From positions 35,610,001 to 35,674,000 of the forward strand of contig JAWZYU010000005.1 of assembly GCA_038380435.1 (NCBI GenBank): DNA of 64,000 nucleotides, in the 5' to 3' direction. Within the stretch, counting starts at the first letter, position 1; every line of letters begins with the position of its first letter. Of this stretch, positions 22,307 to 32,404 are shown piece after piece. This DNA is from Ryuthela nishihirai (lineage: Eukaryota > Arthropoda > Arachnida > Araneae > Heptathelidae). The notes beneath the pieces were generated by a model. The model was not told the DNA's origin, ran no database searches, and saw only the letters and a program-made list of their open reading frames with translations. Made by a program: the position numbers and the translations under genes.

Positions 22307-22900
22307 GATCCGACCCTGTTTACTATTCTCTAAATACTCTTTCCTTAATAGAAGAGTTATAGTACTCTTGACATTTCATTAGCAAAGGAACATAAAATCC
22401 AATTTCTTCTCATCGGTTGGTCTATCTTCATTTTCACGCCAAAAGTACGCATTTCTTTTCCTTTTGACCTTTAAGAAAAACGAGATTTAAAGTAAAGACA
22501 GAGAGACAAAAAAGTCTCTATTTGATATGTAGACAAACTGTTTTACAATAGAGCGCTATAAAAATAATAAGTCTTATGTAGCGGAATGTCTTGGTAATGA
22601 AATATCCTAGTAACAAAAAAAAAAAACCGGTAGTGAGATCTCCTGGAACGAATTGTCCAGTAGTGAACTGTTCTACACACCAATGAGAGCAACTGGAGAA
22701 TAATAAGAAAATCTTGATTCTGAAAATGAAAGGTGGAATTGGTGATTAATTATTGAAACTAGAGTTTCTATGTTTTGAACTCCAAAGCACAGAAGGGGCA
22801 ATGCATAGGAACCGAGAGAAATGAAATATAAAATACCATTTACTCAGATCTTAATCTTCAAAACAATTACATCAACATGACTGCATATTTAGAATATCTT
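22307..22900. other. Unannotated spacer
   Basis: AT-rich, with A11 at about 22,616-22,626. No gene recognised. Confidence 0.5.
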
Positions 22901-23095
22901 CCCGTGGCCGAGTGGTTAGCATGCTTGGTTATTGATCTAAAAGACCTGGATTCGAGCAGGTGGATGTTTGTGTTATCTTTCTGCTGAGGTCCCGCCAACC
23001 TCACAGACCTTCTACTATGACGTATAAACTTACAGGTTCCTGTCAGACCTCAGTTGGAACCCGCTGCTTGAGGGGATATTTTTTTTATATCTTTA
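22901..23095 (+). mobile_element. SINE family B, diverged
   Basis: Head CCCGTGGCCGAGTGGTTAGC, a modified B box (GATTCGAGC), body through CTGCTGAGGTCC and 3' end CGCTGCTTGAGGGG with a T-rich tail. Confidence 0.88.
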
Positions 23096-23150
23096 TAAAT
23101 GTTTTTGCATATTATTCAGATTTCAGCATTCATTCTCTTTAGTCGTTTTA

Positions 23151-23530
23151 TCTAGGGGAGGGGTTGGCTCACGCGGCAACACCCCATTATCGCGATCTGT
23201 AGTTCCCAGGTTCAAGTCCCACTTGGGCCATCGTTGAGAATTATTTCCGCTAAACCCACTCTGCCTTCAATCAGAAAGAGGACACCGATGGGCTTGGAAA
23301 GCCTACCGTCCATAAGATGGAACGTTAATCCGTGCCCGTGTTTTGGAGAGCCATACTCCGTGCACGTTAAAGAACATCTAATGGCCTTGACAGGAGGCTA
23401 CCATCTGTTTCCTAATAGCTGTGCAAGTGAGTGCACCTACTGCAACCTCCTCTGAGCTCTTGAGGTCCTTGTGACTTGGCCATTTAGCCCATTGTGGCAA
23501 AAAAAGTGTCTCTCAGAAGTAAAACAACCC
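23151..23530 (+). mobile_element. SINE family A, old diverged copy
   Basis: Altered head (GGTTGGCTCACGCGG, GGTTCAAGTCC) and diverged body. A possible 7-bp duplication CGTTTTA lies at 23,144-23,150 and 23,530-23,536. Confidence 0.88.
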
Positions 23531-23548
23531 GTTTTACATACGATTCAC

Positions 23549-23918
23549 GGGGCGGGGGTGGCTCAGTCGGTAGCGCGCCAGGCTCGTAATCTGTAGTTCC
23601 CAGGTTCGAGTCCCAGCTGGGTCAGCGTTGAGATTTATCTCCGCAAAATTCCCCCCGCCCTGCCCACGGTCAGTAGGGGACACCGATGGGCTTGGAAAGG
23701 CCGCCGTCCTTCGGATGGGACGTTAAGCCGTGGTCCCGTGTGCGGGAGAGTCATAACCTGTGCACGTTAAAGAACACGCTGGATGGCCTTGACGGGAGGC
23801 TACCATCTGTCTCCCAACAGCTGTTCCAGTGGGTCCCCTCCCCCAACCTTCTCTGAGTCTTCGGGGTCCATGTGACCATGGTGTGCAAAAAAGTGCTGCT
23901 CAGAGGTAAAACAACCCA
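23549..23918 (+). mobile_element. SINE family A, reference-quality head, small 3' deletion
   Basis: Family A is a tRNA-derived SINE transcribed by RNA polymerase III from internal boxes. Here box A TGGCTCAGTCGG is at 23,559-23,570 and box B GGTTCGAGTCC at 23,603-23,613, both matching the pol III consensus. The anticodon-loop region reads CTCGTAA, as in a threonine-type CGT tRNA; which tRNA was the ancestor is inference. The head is followed by a body of about 300 bp (GTTGAGATTTATCTCCGC to GTGCCGCTCAGAGGTAAAAC) and an ACAACCCAAC tail. There is no coding potential of its own, so movement depends on a LINE in trans. ACATACGATTCAC flanks it at 23,536-23,548 and 23,919-23,931. About 16 bp (CTGGCCATTTAGCCCA) are deleted near the 3' end. 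Confidence 0.97.
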
Positions 23919-23931
23919 ACATACGATTCAC

Positions 23932-24920
23932 CATATCACCGTTTTCCAAAAAAGGATCTTTTTTAACACAGTTTCCTTTCGGATTCAGAGATTCGTAAGA
24001 CCAGTCTTATTTGGAAATTTCTACTCATCGGAGCACAAAGCCCAGTTCAGAAACCCGAAATGGATACATAATGTAAGCAACTAGTCGTAGTCTGGACTTA
24101 GCTGCAGAATACTAATAAGGCTCCATTCCCTGGGGCCCATAGACTCTGCTACTTCGAAGAGCAGAGAGAACTCAACAGGAGCTGTCGGGAGAACATTAAT
24201 GCTCTGATATTAATGAAGGGAAAAATGATGTATACAGTCTGTAGATATCAGTCTCTGATTACGTAACGATAATGGCCGACCGTGTAATGAACGAGACTCC
24301 TTACGACACGATGATTACACGTGCCACGCGCCTGTTATTAAGGAGGTCCTCATAACTTCATTTAGTGCGCGTAGTTTCATCAGGAGGAGTTTCTGGTGTA
24401 AGTTATCGGAAAATTATATGGCCACTTAAGATTAATTGGCGCTAAACGCGTTGTTTGGTTTAGACATAAGGTACGTAAGGAAATAAATAAAGGACGCGAC
24501 ATTGGGATGATTCAATGGTCGTTTCTTGGATTAGAATGACAGCAGAAATTAATGAGAGAATAAATAAGAGTTTTAAATTTAGCAGAAGATCGTCAATTAA
24601 AAGGTCATAGAGATCAGAGAGGTGGATCTGTGGCTTTTAAATGGAAGAGGACAGCCTCTTGAAAAATCGAGAATTTGTGCCATTCCCGATCCATTTAGTG
24701 ATAGCGAAGAGGAAAGACTAAAATAAAAACCCAGAGGGAGGGGTTAAGGGGCCCTTCTTTCCTGGCACCCCCAAAGAAAAACAAAAAAAAAACACCATAA
24801 AATTTTCCAAAAATCTTTTCCTAATTAAAATTCATTTTTTATATTGTGTCGTGTCTTCTATTTCTCATACTACTTATGAATTAACAGTCTCATAAGGTGG
24901 GAATACCCTATAGCTCTCGG
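23932..24920. other. Unannotated spacer
   Basis: Mixed-composition unique sequence with no recognisable gene. Confidence 0.5.
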
Positions 24921-24930
24921 GAATCACGGC

Positions 24931-25064
24931 CGCTGTGAACACAAGGCGAACGAATCGGGCGCACCGAGCGCTACTTGCGCTGTGAACACAAGGAAACGAA
25001 TCGAGCGCACCGAGCGCTTGGGGGGGGGGGGGCTGTCCTAGCCGGGCCAGCCCCCCCCCCCCCC
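24931..25064. repeat. GC-rich duplication and G13/C14 hairpin
   Basis: A segment of about 41 bp (GCTGTGAACACAAGG ... CGCACCGAGCGCT) is duplicated at 24,931-24,972 and 24,978-25,018. It is followed by 13 G plus CTG (25,020-25,035) and CAG plus 14 C (25,048-25,064), which form a long hairpin. Just beyond, the complement of CAGTGGCGCACTCAGGATTT may be the terminus of a DNA transposon. Confidence 0.75.
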
Positions 25065-25097
25065 AAGATTAAATCCTGAGTGCGCCACTGGTGAGGG

Positions 25098-25477
25098 TGT
25101 TGTGTTGTTTTACCTCTGAGCGGCACTTTTTTTGCACACCATGGGCTAAATCACCAGGTCACAAGGACTCCGAAGGCTCAGAGAAGGTTGGGGGTGGGGA
25201 CACACTGGAACAGCTGTTGGGAGACAGATGGTAGCCTCCCGTCAAGGCCATCCAGCGTGTTCTTTAACGAGCACAGGGTATGGCTCTCCCGCACACGGCA
25301 CCACCTGTCCCATCCGACGGACGGCGTCCTTTCCAAGCCCATCAGTGTCCCCTACTGCCCGTGTGCAAGGCGGAGAGTTTTGCGGAGATAAATCTCAACG
25401 CTGACCCAGGCGGGGCTCGAACCTGGGAACTACAGATTACGAGCCTGGCGCGCTACCGACCGAGCCACCCCCGCCCT
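25098..25477 (-). mobile_element. SINE family A, full length
   Basis: ACTGGTGAGGG flanks it at 25,087-25,097 and 25,478-25,488. It has a deletion in the CACCACCTGTCCC region of the body. Confidence 0.95.
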
Positions 25478-25530
25478 ACTGGTGAGGGGGATAAGTTCAA
25501 ATGTACCATCTGCTTTTTTCACTCTTATTA

Positions 25531-25650
25531 TCTTTCCGCTGAGGCATCGCCTTCCTCATAGACCTTCCATTCTGACGTAAAAACTGACAGGTTCCTATCA
25601 GACTTCTGCGGCAAGCAACTACTTGAGAAAGTATTTCTTTTTTTTTTTAA
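25531..25650 (+). mobile_element. SINE family B, 3' part only, diverged
   Basis: CCGCTGAGGCATCGCC, then AAACTGACAGGTTCCTATCAG and GGCAAGCAACTACTTGAG with a T-rich tail correspond to the family B body and 3' end. The head is missing. Confidence 0.8.
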
Positions 25651-26261
25651 TATTCTTACTATTTTTTTTTAGGTATATGAAAATATACGTAATATGCGCA
25701 TAATTTAGAATAATTTGGTGTTTGCAATGTGCAAAATAGGAAAGGAGGTCATGCCTTTGCTTCCCTTCAGCCCCGCCTTGAAAATTATAGTAATTCCGAA
25801 AATGTCCTAAATGTAGAGCGTATCCGCAGGAGTTTCATTTATTCTGTGTGAAACCAAAATTAGAAAATTTGTTTTCTTTTAACCAACATATAATTTAATT
25901 ATAATTTAATTTAAATATTCAATATATTGCGTTAGAAATAGTTGTAAATATTTTAGCTTTATATTTTGGGGAAAAAACTTGATTAGCATTAGAGTACGTT
26001 TTTTTTTTTAAATATAGTAATTCGTTCTAATTTAAATATTGAAGTTTAATCTGGGATACTCATTGTTAATGTAATATTTATAATAATAAAAAATTTAAAA
26101 TAAAATATCAAGGTTCATTTATTCAAAGCCACTGGAAGTTTGATAAAGATAACTCAGTCTCTTAGAAATGCATTGTTCACTTATTAAGAAGCCCAAGATG
26201 ATTCATATGTTTTATAAAATACTAAATAACGTGCTATCTTGCACCGAGTTACTTACTATGT
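25651..26261. other. Unannotated AT-rich spacer
   Basis: Nothing recognised. Confidence 0.5.
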
Positions 26262-26275
26262 CCCATAATGTTTCG

Positions 26276-26570
26276 TATCTCCGCAAAATTCCCCGCCCTG
26301 CCCACGGTCAGTAGGGGACACCGATGGGCTTGGAAAGGCCGCCGTCCGTCGGATGGGACGTTAAGCCGTGGCACCGTGTGCGGGAGAGCCATACCCTGTG
26401 TACGTTAAAGAACACGCTGGATGGCCTTGACGGGAGACTACCATCTGTCTCCCAACAGCTGTTCCAGTGGGTCCCCTCCCCCAACCTTCTCTGAGCCTTC
26501 GGGGTCCATGTGACCTGGCCATTTAGCCCATGGTGTGCAAAAAAGTGCCGTTCAGAGTAAAACAACCCAA
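26276..26570 (+). mobile_element. SINE family A, 5'-truncated just after the head
   Basis: It begins TATCTCCGCAAAATTCC. CCCATAATGTTTCG (14 bp) flanks it at 26,262-26,275 and 26,571-26,584. The truncation point is within a few bases of the copy at 37,235. Confidence 0.96.
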
Positions 26571-26584
26571 CCCATAATGTTTCG

Positions 26585-26856
26585 CGTTAACAAAACATCT
26601 CATTACGTAAGCTATGTTATTTAAAGTTCCTTTTTTCGCTCGTTTTACAAAACCAAATTTGGTTTCCACTGTTTTCCGTTCATCTGTAGATAACCGCATT
26701 TTTACTCTATGCCAACGATGATCTACCGTCCTGCTGTAGACATTCAATTTTTTTGTGTTTTAAGAGATGTAAGAATTTTATCTTTTTTTTAGTGAGAGGG
26801 GGCAAAACATCTGATAGGTGCTAACAAAATATAACTATTTTCATTAGCTAGTACAC
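26585..26856. other. Unannotated spacer
   Basis: CTCTATGCCAACGATGATCTACCG at about 26,705 resembles CTCTATGCCCACGTTGATCTAC at about 27,520, a short dispersed motif. No gene recognised. Confidence 0.45.
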
Positions 26857-27236
26857 GGGGCGGGGGTGGCTCAGTCGGTAGCGCGCCAGGCTCGTAATCT
26901 GTAGTTCCCAGGTGCGAGTCCCAGCTGGGTCAGCGTTGAGATTTATCTCCGCAAAATTCCCCGCCCTGCCCACGGTCAGTAGGGGACACCGATGGGCTTA
27001 GAAAGGCCGCCGTCCGTCGGATGGGACCTTAAGCCGTGGCCCTGTGTATGGGAGAGCCATACCTGTGCACGTTAAAGAACACGCGGGATGGCCTTGACGG
27101 GAGGCTACCATCTGTCTCCCAACAGCTGTTCCAGTGGGTCCCCTCCCCCAACCTTCTCTGAGCCTTCGGGGTCCATGTGACCTGGCCATTTAGCCCATGG
27201 TGTGCAAAAAAGTGCCGCTCAGAGGTAAAACAATCC
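26857..27236 (+). mobile_element. SINE family A, full length
   Basis: Complete head and body. The B box is altered (GGTGCGAGTCC). It is followed immediately by an extra 3' end of the same family. Confidence 0.94.
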
Positions 27237-27239
27237 AAC

Positions 27240-27325
27240 CCCCAACCTTCGGGTTCCATGTGACCTGGCCATTTAGCCCATGGTGTGCAAAAAAGTGCCG
27301 CTCAGAGGTAAAACAACCAACCCAA
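27240..27325 (+). mobile_element. SINE family A, extra 3'-terminal fragment
   Basis: It repeats the last 85 bp or so of the family (CCAACCTTCGGG to AACAACCAACCC) directly behind a full copy. It is either a severely truncated second insertion or a tail duplication. Confidence 0.9.
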
Positions 27326-27732
27326 ATAGCATTTTAAATCGCAGTGGTTCGTAGTAAGAACTTTTTTTAATACTGTTATGCTGCAGGTCAACGTGGTATA
27401 GAGGAAACTTGTCTTGAAACTTGATCCTCTACTGCGGATGTTGTTATTTGGAAGTCGTAGTCCCGTCATTATTATCCGGAAGTCGTAGGTTCATTTCCCA
27501 CGTCTCGGGGCAATTTTCCTCTATGCCCACGTTGATCTACAGTGGCCCACGAATATTGCCGAGCAAATAATTATTTTTTTTTTCTCTTAATCCTCAAGCA
27601 CTTTGTGGAATATCAGTTTTTTTTTCTTTCCCAATTTACTTTTACCCAGTTTTTGAAAGTGTTCTTTAATAACCTAAATTTAATTTACTACTACATTGAC
27701 TCACATGACAGGCTCTGTGCATAAGGGTAGAT
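27326..27732. other. Spacer with a possible tRNA-like motif
   Basis: AAGTCGTAGGTTCATTTCCCACG at about 27,480-27,502 resembles a box B arm and may be the relic of another SINE head. Otherwise T-rich with nothing recognised. Confidence 0.35.
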
Positions 27733-27743
27733 CGGGTTTTCTG

Positions 27744-28125
27744 GGTTGGGTTGTTTTACCTCTGAGCGGCACTTTTTTGCACACCATGGGCTAAATGGCC
27801 AGGTCACATGGACCCCGAAGGCTCAGAGGTTGGGGGAGGGGCCCCACTGGAACAGCTGTTGGGATACAGATGGTAGCCTCCCGTCAAGGCCATCCAGCGT
27901 GTTCTTTAACGTTCACAGGGTATGGATCTCCCGCACACGGGACCACGGCTTAACGTCCCATCCGACGGACGGCGGACTTTCCAAGCCCATCGGTGTCCCC
28001 TACTGACCGCGGGCAGGGCGGGGAATTTTGCGGAGATAAATCTCAACGCTGACCCAGCTGGGACTCGAACCTGGGAACTACAGATTACGAGCCTGGCGCG
28101 CTACCGACTGAGCCACCCCCGCCCC
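27744..28125 (-). mobile_element. SINE family A, full length
   Basis: CGGGTTTTCTG flanks it at 27,733-27,743 and 28,126-28,136. The head is complete. Confidence 0.97.
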
Positions 28126-28199
28126 CGGGTTTTCTGAATGTACTGTTCAGTTCTCGATTAAAGAGCTCAGCTCTAACTCAAATAGACACTATATCAGTA

Positions 28200-28743
28200 A
28201 ACATTCTTATTATGTAGGTTATCAAGGCCAACATGGAAAAAAAGAATTTCAGAAACTTATGGGTGCATTAAACACGCAAAAACTTATTTACCAAAAGTCT
28301 CAAGACTCCTATGCAATTGTGCGTGCATTTTTGTTATTAGTGAGAAATTTGCAAAATATTGAAAAAATTATTCTGATGGTGAATTTGTAAAGGAGTGCCT
28401 GCAAACAGTTTTCGGTATGTTTTGTCCGGAGTAGAAATGATAACATAAGCTTATCCCACAGCATAGTAATCAGGTGCATGAATGAACTTGCTGCCAATAT
28501 AAAAAAATACCTTTACAGGACATATCGAAACTTTAATGTTTTTCTTTTGCTCTTCATGCAAGTAGATATTTCTAACGCAGCTTAATTTATGGTATTTATA
28601 TGTGGAGTCGTTGTTAATTTCCATTTAAAAGCGTTTCATTTTTATCTAAATATCAGGGCATTTGGTGTGGGGGAGGGGGTGTAAGTTTAGAGTGTTTAAA
28701 AGTAAGGATCTGGTCCGCCATGAAAAAAGGTTGCTCATCTCTG
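28200..28743 (+). pseudogene. hAT transposase remnant
   Basis: The plus strand at 28,372-28,431 reads SDGEFVKECLQTVFGMFCPE. This closely resembles the segment before the catalytic region in hAT transposases of the GTF2I-repeat/ZBED-like group, where similar SEGEFVKEC...CPE strings occur. Stops follow immediately. The right end at 28,729-28,743 is the complement of CAGAGATGAGCAACC, a hAT-type terminus. The C-terminal dimerisation part is missing, so this is an internally deleted relic. The left end was not located. Confidence 0.7.
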
Positions 28744-28881
28744 ATCTAAGGCATAATAGTGTTCAAAAATGTTGTTACATTAGCTAGTTTATCATTAGAT
28801 AAGTTGCAAAAAGTGCAAAACATTTAACATTGCAAACGGTATATTAATGTTAGAAATCTGGAATTTTGGTAGTAACGTGTG

Positions 28882-29238
28882 GAGTTGGGTTGTTTTACCT
28901 CTGAGCAGAATTTTCTTACGCACAATAGGTTAAACGGCCAGGTCACAAGGATCCAAGGACTCAAAGAAGGTTGGGAAAGAGATCCATTGAATTGTTATTA
29001 CGAATCCCGTCAAAGCCATCCAGGGTGTTCTTTAGTGTGCATAGGGTATGGCTCTCCTACATATGTGTCCACGACTTAACCTCATCCGACGGAAGGCGGC
29101 CTTTTCAAGACCAACAGTGTCCCCTACTGACAGCCGGTAGGGCGGAGAGTTTTGCGGATGTAAATCTCAATGCTGGCCCTGGTGACACTCGAACCTGCGA
29201 ACTATTGATTACAATCCTGGCGCGCTACCAGCTCAGAG
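28882..29238 (-). mobile_element. SINE family A, old copy
   Basis: Diverged over its length but collinear with the family from GGGTTGTTTTACCTCTGAGC to TGGCGCGCTACCAGCTCAG. Confidence 0.85.
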
Positions 29239-29330
29239 AAGGTAAAACTCAAAGCTGTCCCAGATGGGATTCGAACCTAGGAACTGCAAATTATGAGCCT
29301 GTTGCTCTACAGAATGAACACACCTGCTCA
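29239..29330 (-). mobile_element. Second SINE A head, degenerate
   Basis: It repeats the head region (GGGATTCGAACCTAGGAAC, TGAGCCTGTTGCTCTACAG) beside the previous copy. It is probably a partial duplicate or the relic of another copy. Confidence 0.65.
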
Positions 29331-29439
29331 CTGTGAAATCGAGTTGTGTTGCTATTGCTTTATTGAGAATGAAGTTCTTCTTGACAAAAAAAATGAAAGG
29401 TTTATAAGGTCTTATTCTGAAAGATTTTCTCGTCCGATG

Positions 29440-29509
29440 CGTGGTTAATGGTAGCGTGCTCTGGCATGAATCTAGAGAGTTGCGGGTTCGATTCCCGCAA
29501 CTCTCTAGA
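29440..29509 (+). other. tRNA-like sequence with a perfect 16-bp T-arm palindrome
   Basis: GTGGTTAATGGTAGCG resembles a D arm (box A). GCGGGTTCGATTCCCGC is a perfect tRNA T arm with box B GGTTCGATTCC. The T stem extends to 16 bp (29,471-29,486 with 29,494-29,509, loop TTCGATT), which a normal tRNA does not do, and the anticodon arm is not canonical. It is more likely a tRNA pseudogene or SINE head than a functional tRNA. Confidence 0.5.
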
Positions 29510-29530
29510 TGCGTCGAGACGCAATTCATC

Positions 29531-30970
29531 TGGACAAAACTGACGGTATTCCTAACAGCAATTCAGTCGTCTTTTTGAGCATAGAAATTTGTCTATCTGT
29601 GCATAGAAAAAATTTAAAATAAAATCCCTTTATCGCCATTGGTTTTAAATTAATTATCGTGTCTCAGTTTCAGTAATCTAAAATCAAAACACTTGCTTAA
29701 ACGTTCCGATTTTCATTTCTAAAAAATATGAAACCCTACTAAATAACTTTTAGTTCAGTTACTCCCGAAAGCTCTTTCTCTGAACTTTGGGAAGTAAAAA
29801 CATTTTGTCTTTATTCCTCTTTGAAACAAGAGGGTTAACACGAAATCAGATCTATACATCTCTTACGATCAACTAATGATATTATTCAATACAACAGAAA
29901 TGCACGATTTATGTCTGCATTGTACATTGAATGTCCAAACTGTTGATTATGATTGATCAGCTCTAATTATTAGTAGTTAGAGAGTAGTTTTGTTCTGCTG
30001 TGAGCTTTCAGCTCCATGAGCGCTGTGATTTCTTTTACACTTCGCACAGATTGCAGACAAATGGGACCTAATGGAAATAATGGAAGTATATTCCAATATA
30101 CGTGACGATAAATTCAAGTATGCCAACTCCATAATTCTTCAAATATTGTTGTAAAAACCATGACTTATTAGACTATCAAGACATCTATAAAAAAGTGGAA
30201 AAAAATTACCCCCCTCTCCAGCCGTACATACACACACTCTTCTACAGTTATTTAAAAGGAAGTCATTCACCTCTACATTCATTATCCAAACTTTTCTATA
30301 TTATTTGTACACGGATCTTTAGATAGATATCATCACACACATATGAGTTGGGGTCTTCCGCATAAAAAGCATTTCAAAATCACAAAAATACCTGCATGTA
30401 AATCTTAAAAATATATAACACCTCAGTAAATCATGCCTTCCCTGCAAAGAAAATGCATTTATTCCCGAATAAATTGCTTGAAATATATTAAAACCTACGT
30501 TCTATGGACCCCTATCTTATGGACTTCGGATTACAAGCGAAAACATCGATCCTACGATACCTACCTCACAACTTTGGATTGCATAAGCTTTCTTCGAACA
30601 TTTGCTTCCATTTTCAGCAAAAAAAATTCTATTCTGTGGACCTAGAGACTTCGGAATACAGAAAACACCTTCACTTTGATGAGATTTGATCATTTTTGGG
30701 CAAGCCATCATGCTTTCTTAGTTTGCTTTCTGTTGCTGTCTGAGATATTGGCTTTCTGACTTCGTTCAGTTAAATTGATTTTTCTTAATGCTTCAAAGTT
30801 GTTTCATTAGTACTAAGAAATAAACGGGTAAGAATCTTTTAGTATGTTCCTAATGGGGTCAAAAAAGAAATGGCGAGAGGAAGACAAGCTCGCTTAATTA
30901 CAGTGACATTTTTTTAAAACTTTTTGTTCAATTACAACATTGTAAGCAATAATTTAAAAGGCGGTGTGCA
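29531..30970. other. Unannotated 1.4-kb spacer
   Basis: AT-rich unique sequence. Short open frames at 30,430-30,710 run on both strands with no recognised family. Confidence 0.5.
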
Positions 30971-31237
30971 AATGGGTTGTTGGGTCATTTCACCTCTGAG
31001 CGGCACTTTTTGCACATAATGCGCTAAATGGCCAGGTTATAAAGACACCAAGGGCTCAGAGAAAGTTGGGGGAAGAGGATCCACTGGGCAAGTTAGGAAA
31101 CAGATCGTAGCCTCTCGTCAAGCCATCCAGCGTGTTGTTTAACGTGCACAGAGTTTGGCTCCTCTGTACACAGTGACAAGGGCTTAATGTCCCCTCCAAC
31201 GAACGGTGACCTTTTCAAACCCATCGATGTCTGGCCA
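30971..31237 (-). mobile_element. SINE family A, old copy lacking the head
   Basis: GGGTTGTTGGGTCATTTCACC to AACCCATCGATGTC, with a damaged middle. No target duplication visible. Confidence 0.82.
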
Positions 31238-31857
31238 AGGGACACTTCTTAGGGACTAAACGGGAGCGAGTATGGAAATCATCAGAGAGGGGGAGGGATA
31301 AGAGAAGCAGTCTCCCCCCCCCCCTTTAAAGATTGATTGAAAAATTAATTTATGTGAAATCACATCAGCTGGACCAAAAGTTATTTTTTTTAACGAAATG
31401 CAAAACTGGATTTATACTGAATTTTTTTATTTTTCAGAAGCATACCGTTTATGTTTATTTATTTCTAGGAAAAAACATTAAGTATATTTCCAATAATAAA
31501 TGTCTTGTTTTCAGCAATCCTTAGTTTCATTTTGGTATGATATAAGCAGGATTGCCTATTTGCAACTGTACTCATTAGTGAGCAGCTAATGGCTCCGAAA
31601 TTTCTATCTTGAATATCTTTTTTGCTCCATCCTGAAGTAATTTTTGGTGCTGGATTCATTTTCACCTGACACAGCGTTACAAAACTTATAGTAAGGGCAA
31701 ATTGCTAAAAGCATATTCAACAATATTATTTTATACTAACAGTCTTTAATCCACGTTATTTTAGAATATTTTCCACACATAGCGAGACAGGAAGCAAGCT
31801 GCATCTCTTTACCTTAAGCTATGCCTGTCGTTATCCATCGTTGACTTTACTGCATTC
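31238..31857. other. Unannotated spacer
   Basis: It contains a C run (about 31,313-31,323) and AT-rich DNA. No gene recognised. Confidence 0.5.
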
Positions 31858-32404
31858 TAATCACCATTACTGAAGACAAACACGAATCACCATTACTGAC
31901 GATAATTACGAATCGCCATTACTGACGATAATTACGAACCACCATTACTGAAGATAATTACGAATCACCATTGCTGAAGATAATTACGAATCACCATTAC
32001 TGACGATAATTACGAATCACCATTATTGACGATAATACGAATCACCATTACTGACGATAATTACGAATCACAATTACTGACTATAATTACGAATTACCAT
32101 TACTGAAGATAATTACGAATCACCGTTACTGACGATAATTACAAATCACCATTACTGACGAAAATTACGAATCATCATTACTGAAGATAATTGCGAATCA
32201 TAATTACTGAAGATAATTACGAATCACCATTACTGACGATAATTACGAATCACCATTACTGACGATAATTACGAATCATCATTACTGAAGATAATTACGA
32301 ATCACCGATAATTACGAATCATTATTACTGACGATAATTACGAATCACTATTACTGACGATACTTACGAATCATCATTACTGAAGATAATTACGAATCAT
32401 CATT
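31858..32404. repeat. 26-bp minisatellite, left segment
   Basis: The unit is close to TTACGAATCACCATTACTGA plus CGATAA, about 21 copies with variants (CACC/CATC, GACG/GAAG). The array stops at the LINE tail and resumes beyond the LINE's 5' end at 35,704. CACC...GACG variants are common here, especially away from the LINE. Confidence 0.95.

Noticed and set aside
23549..23621. Functional threonine tRNA gene
   Set aside because: The tRNA-like segment is the SINE A head repeated many times with the same downstream body, and its acceptor stem does not close.
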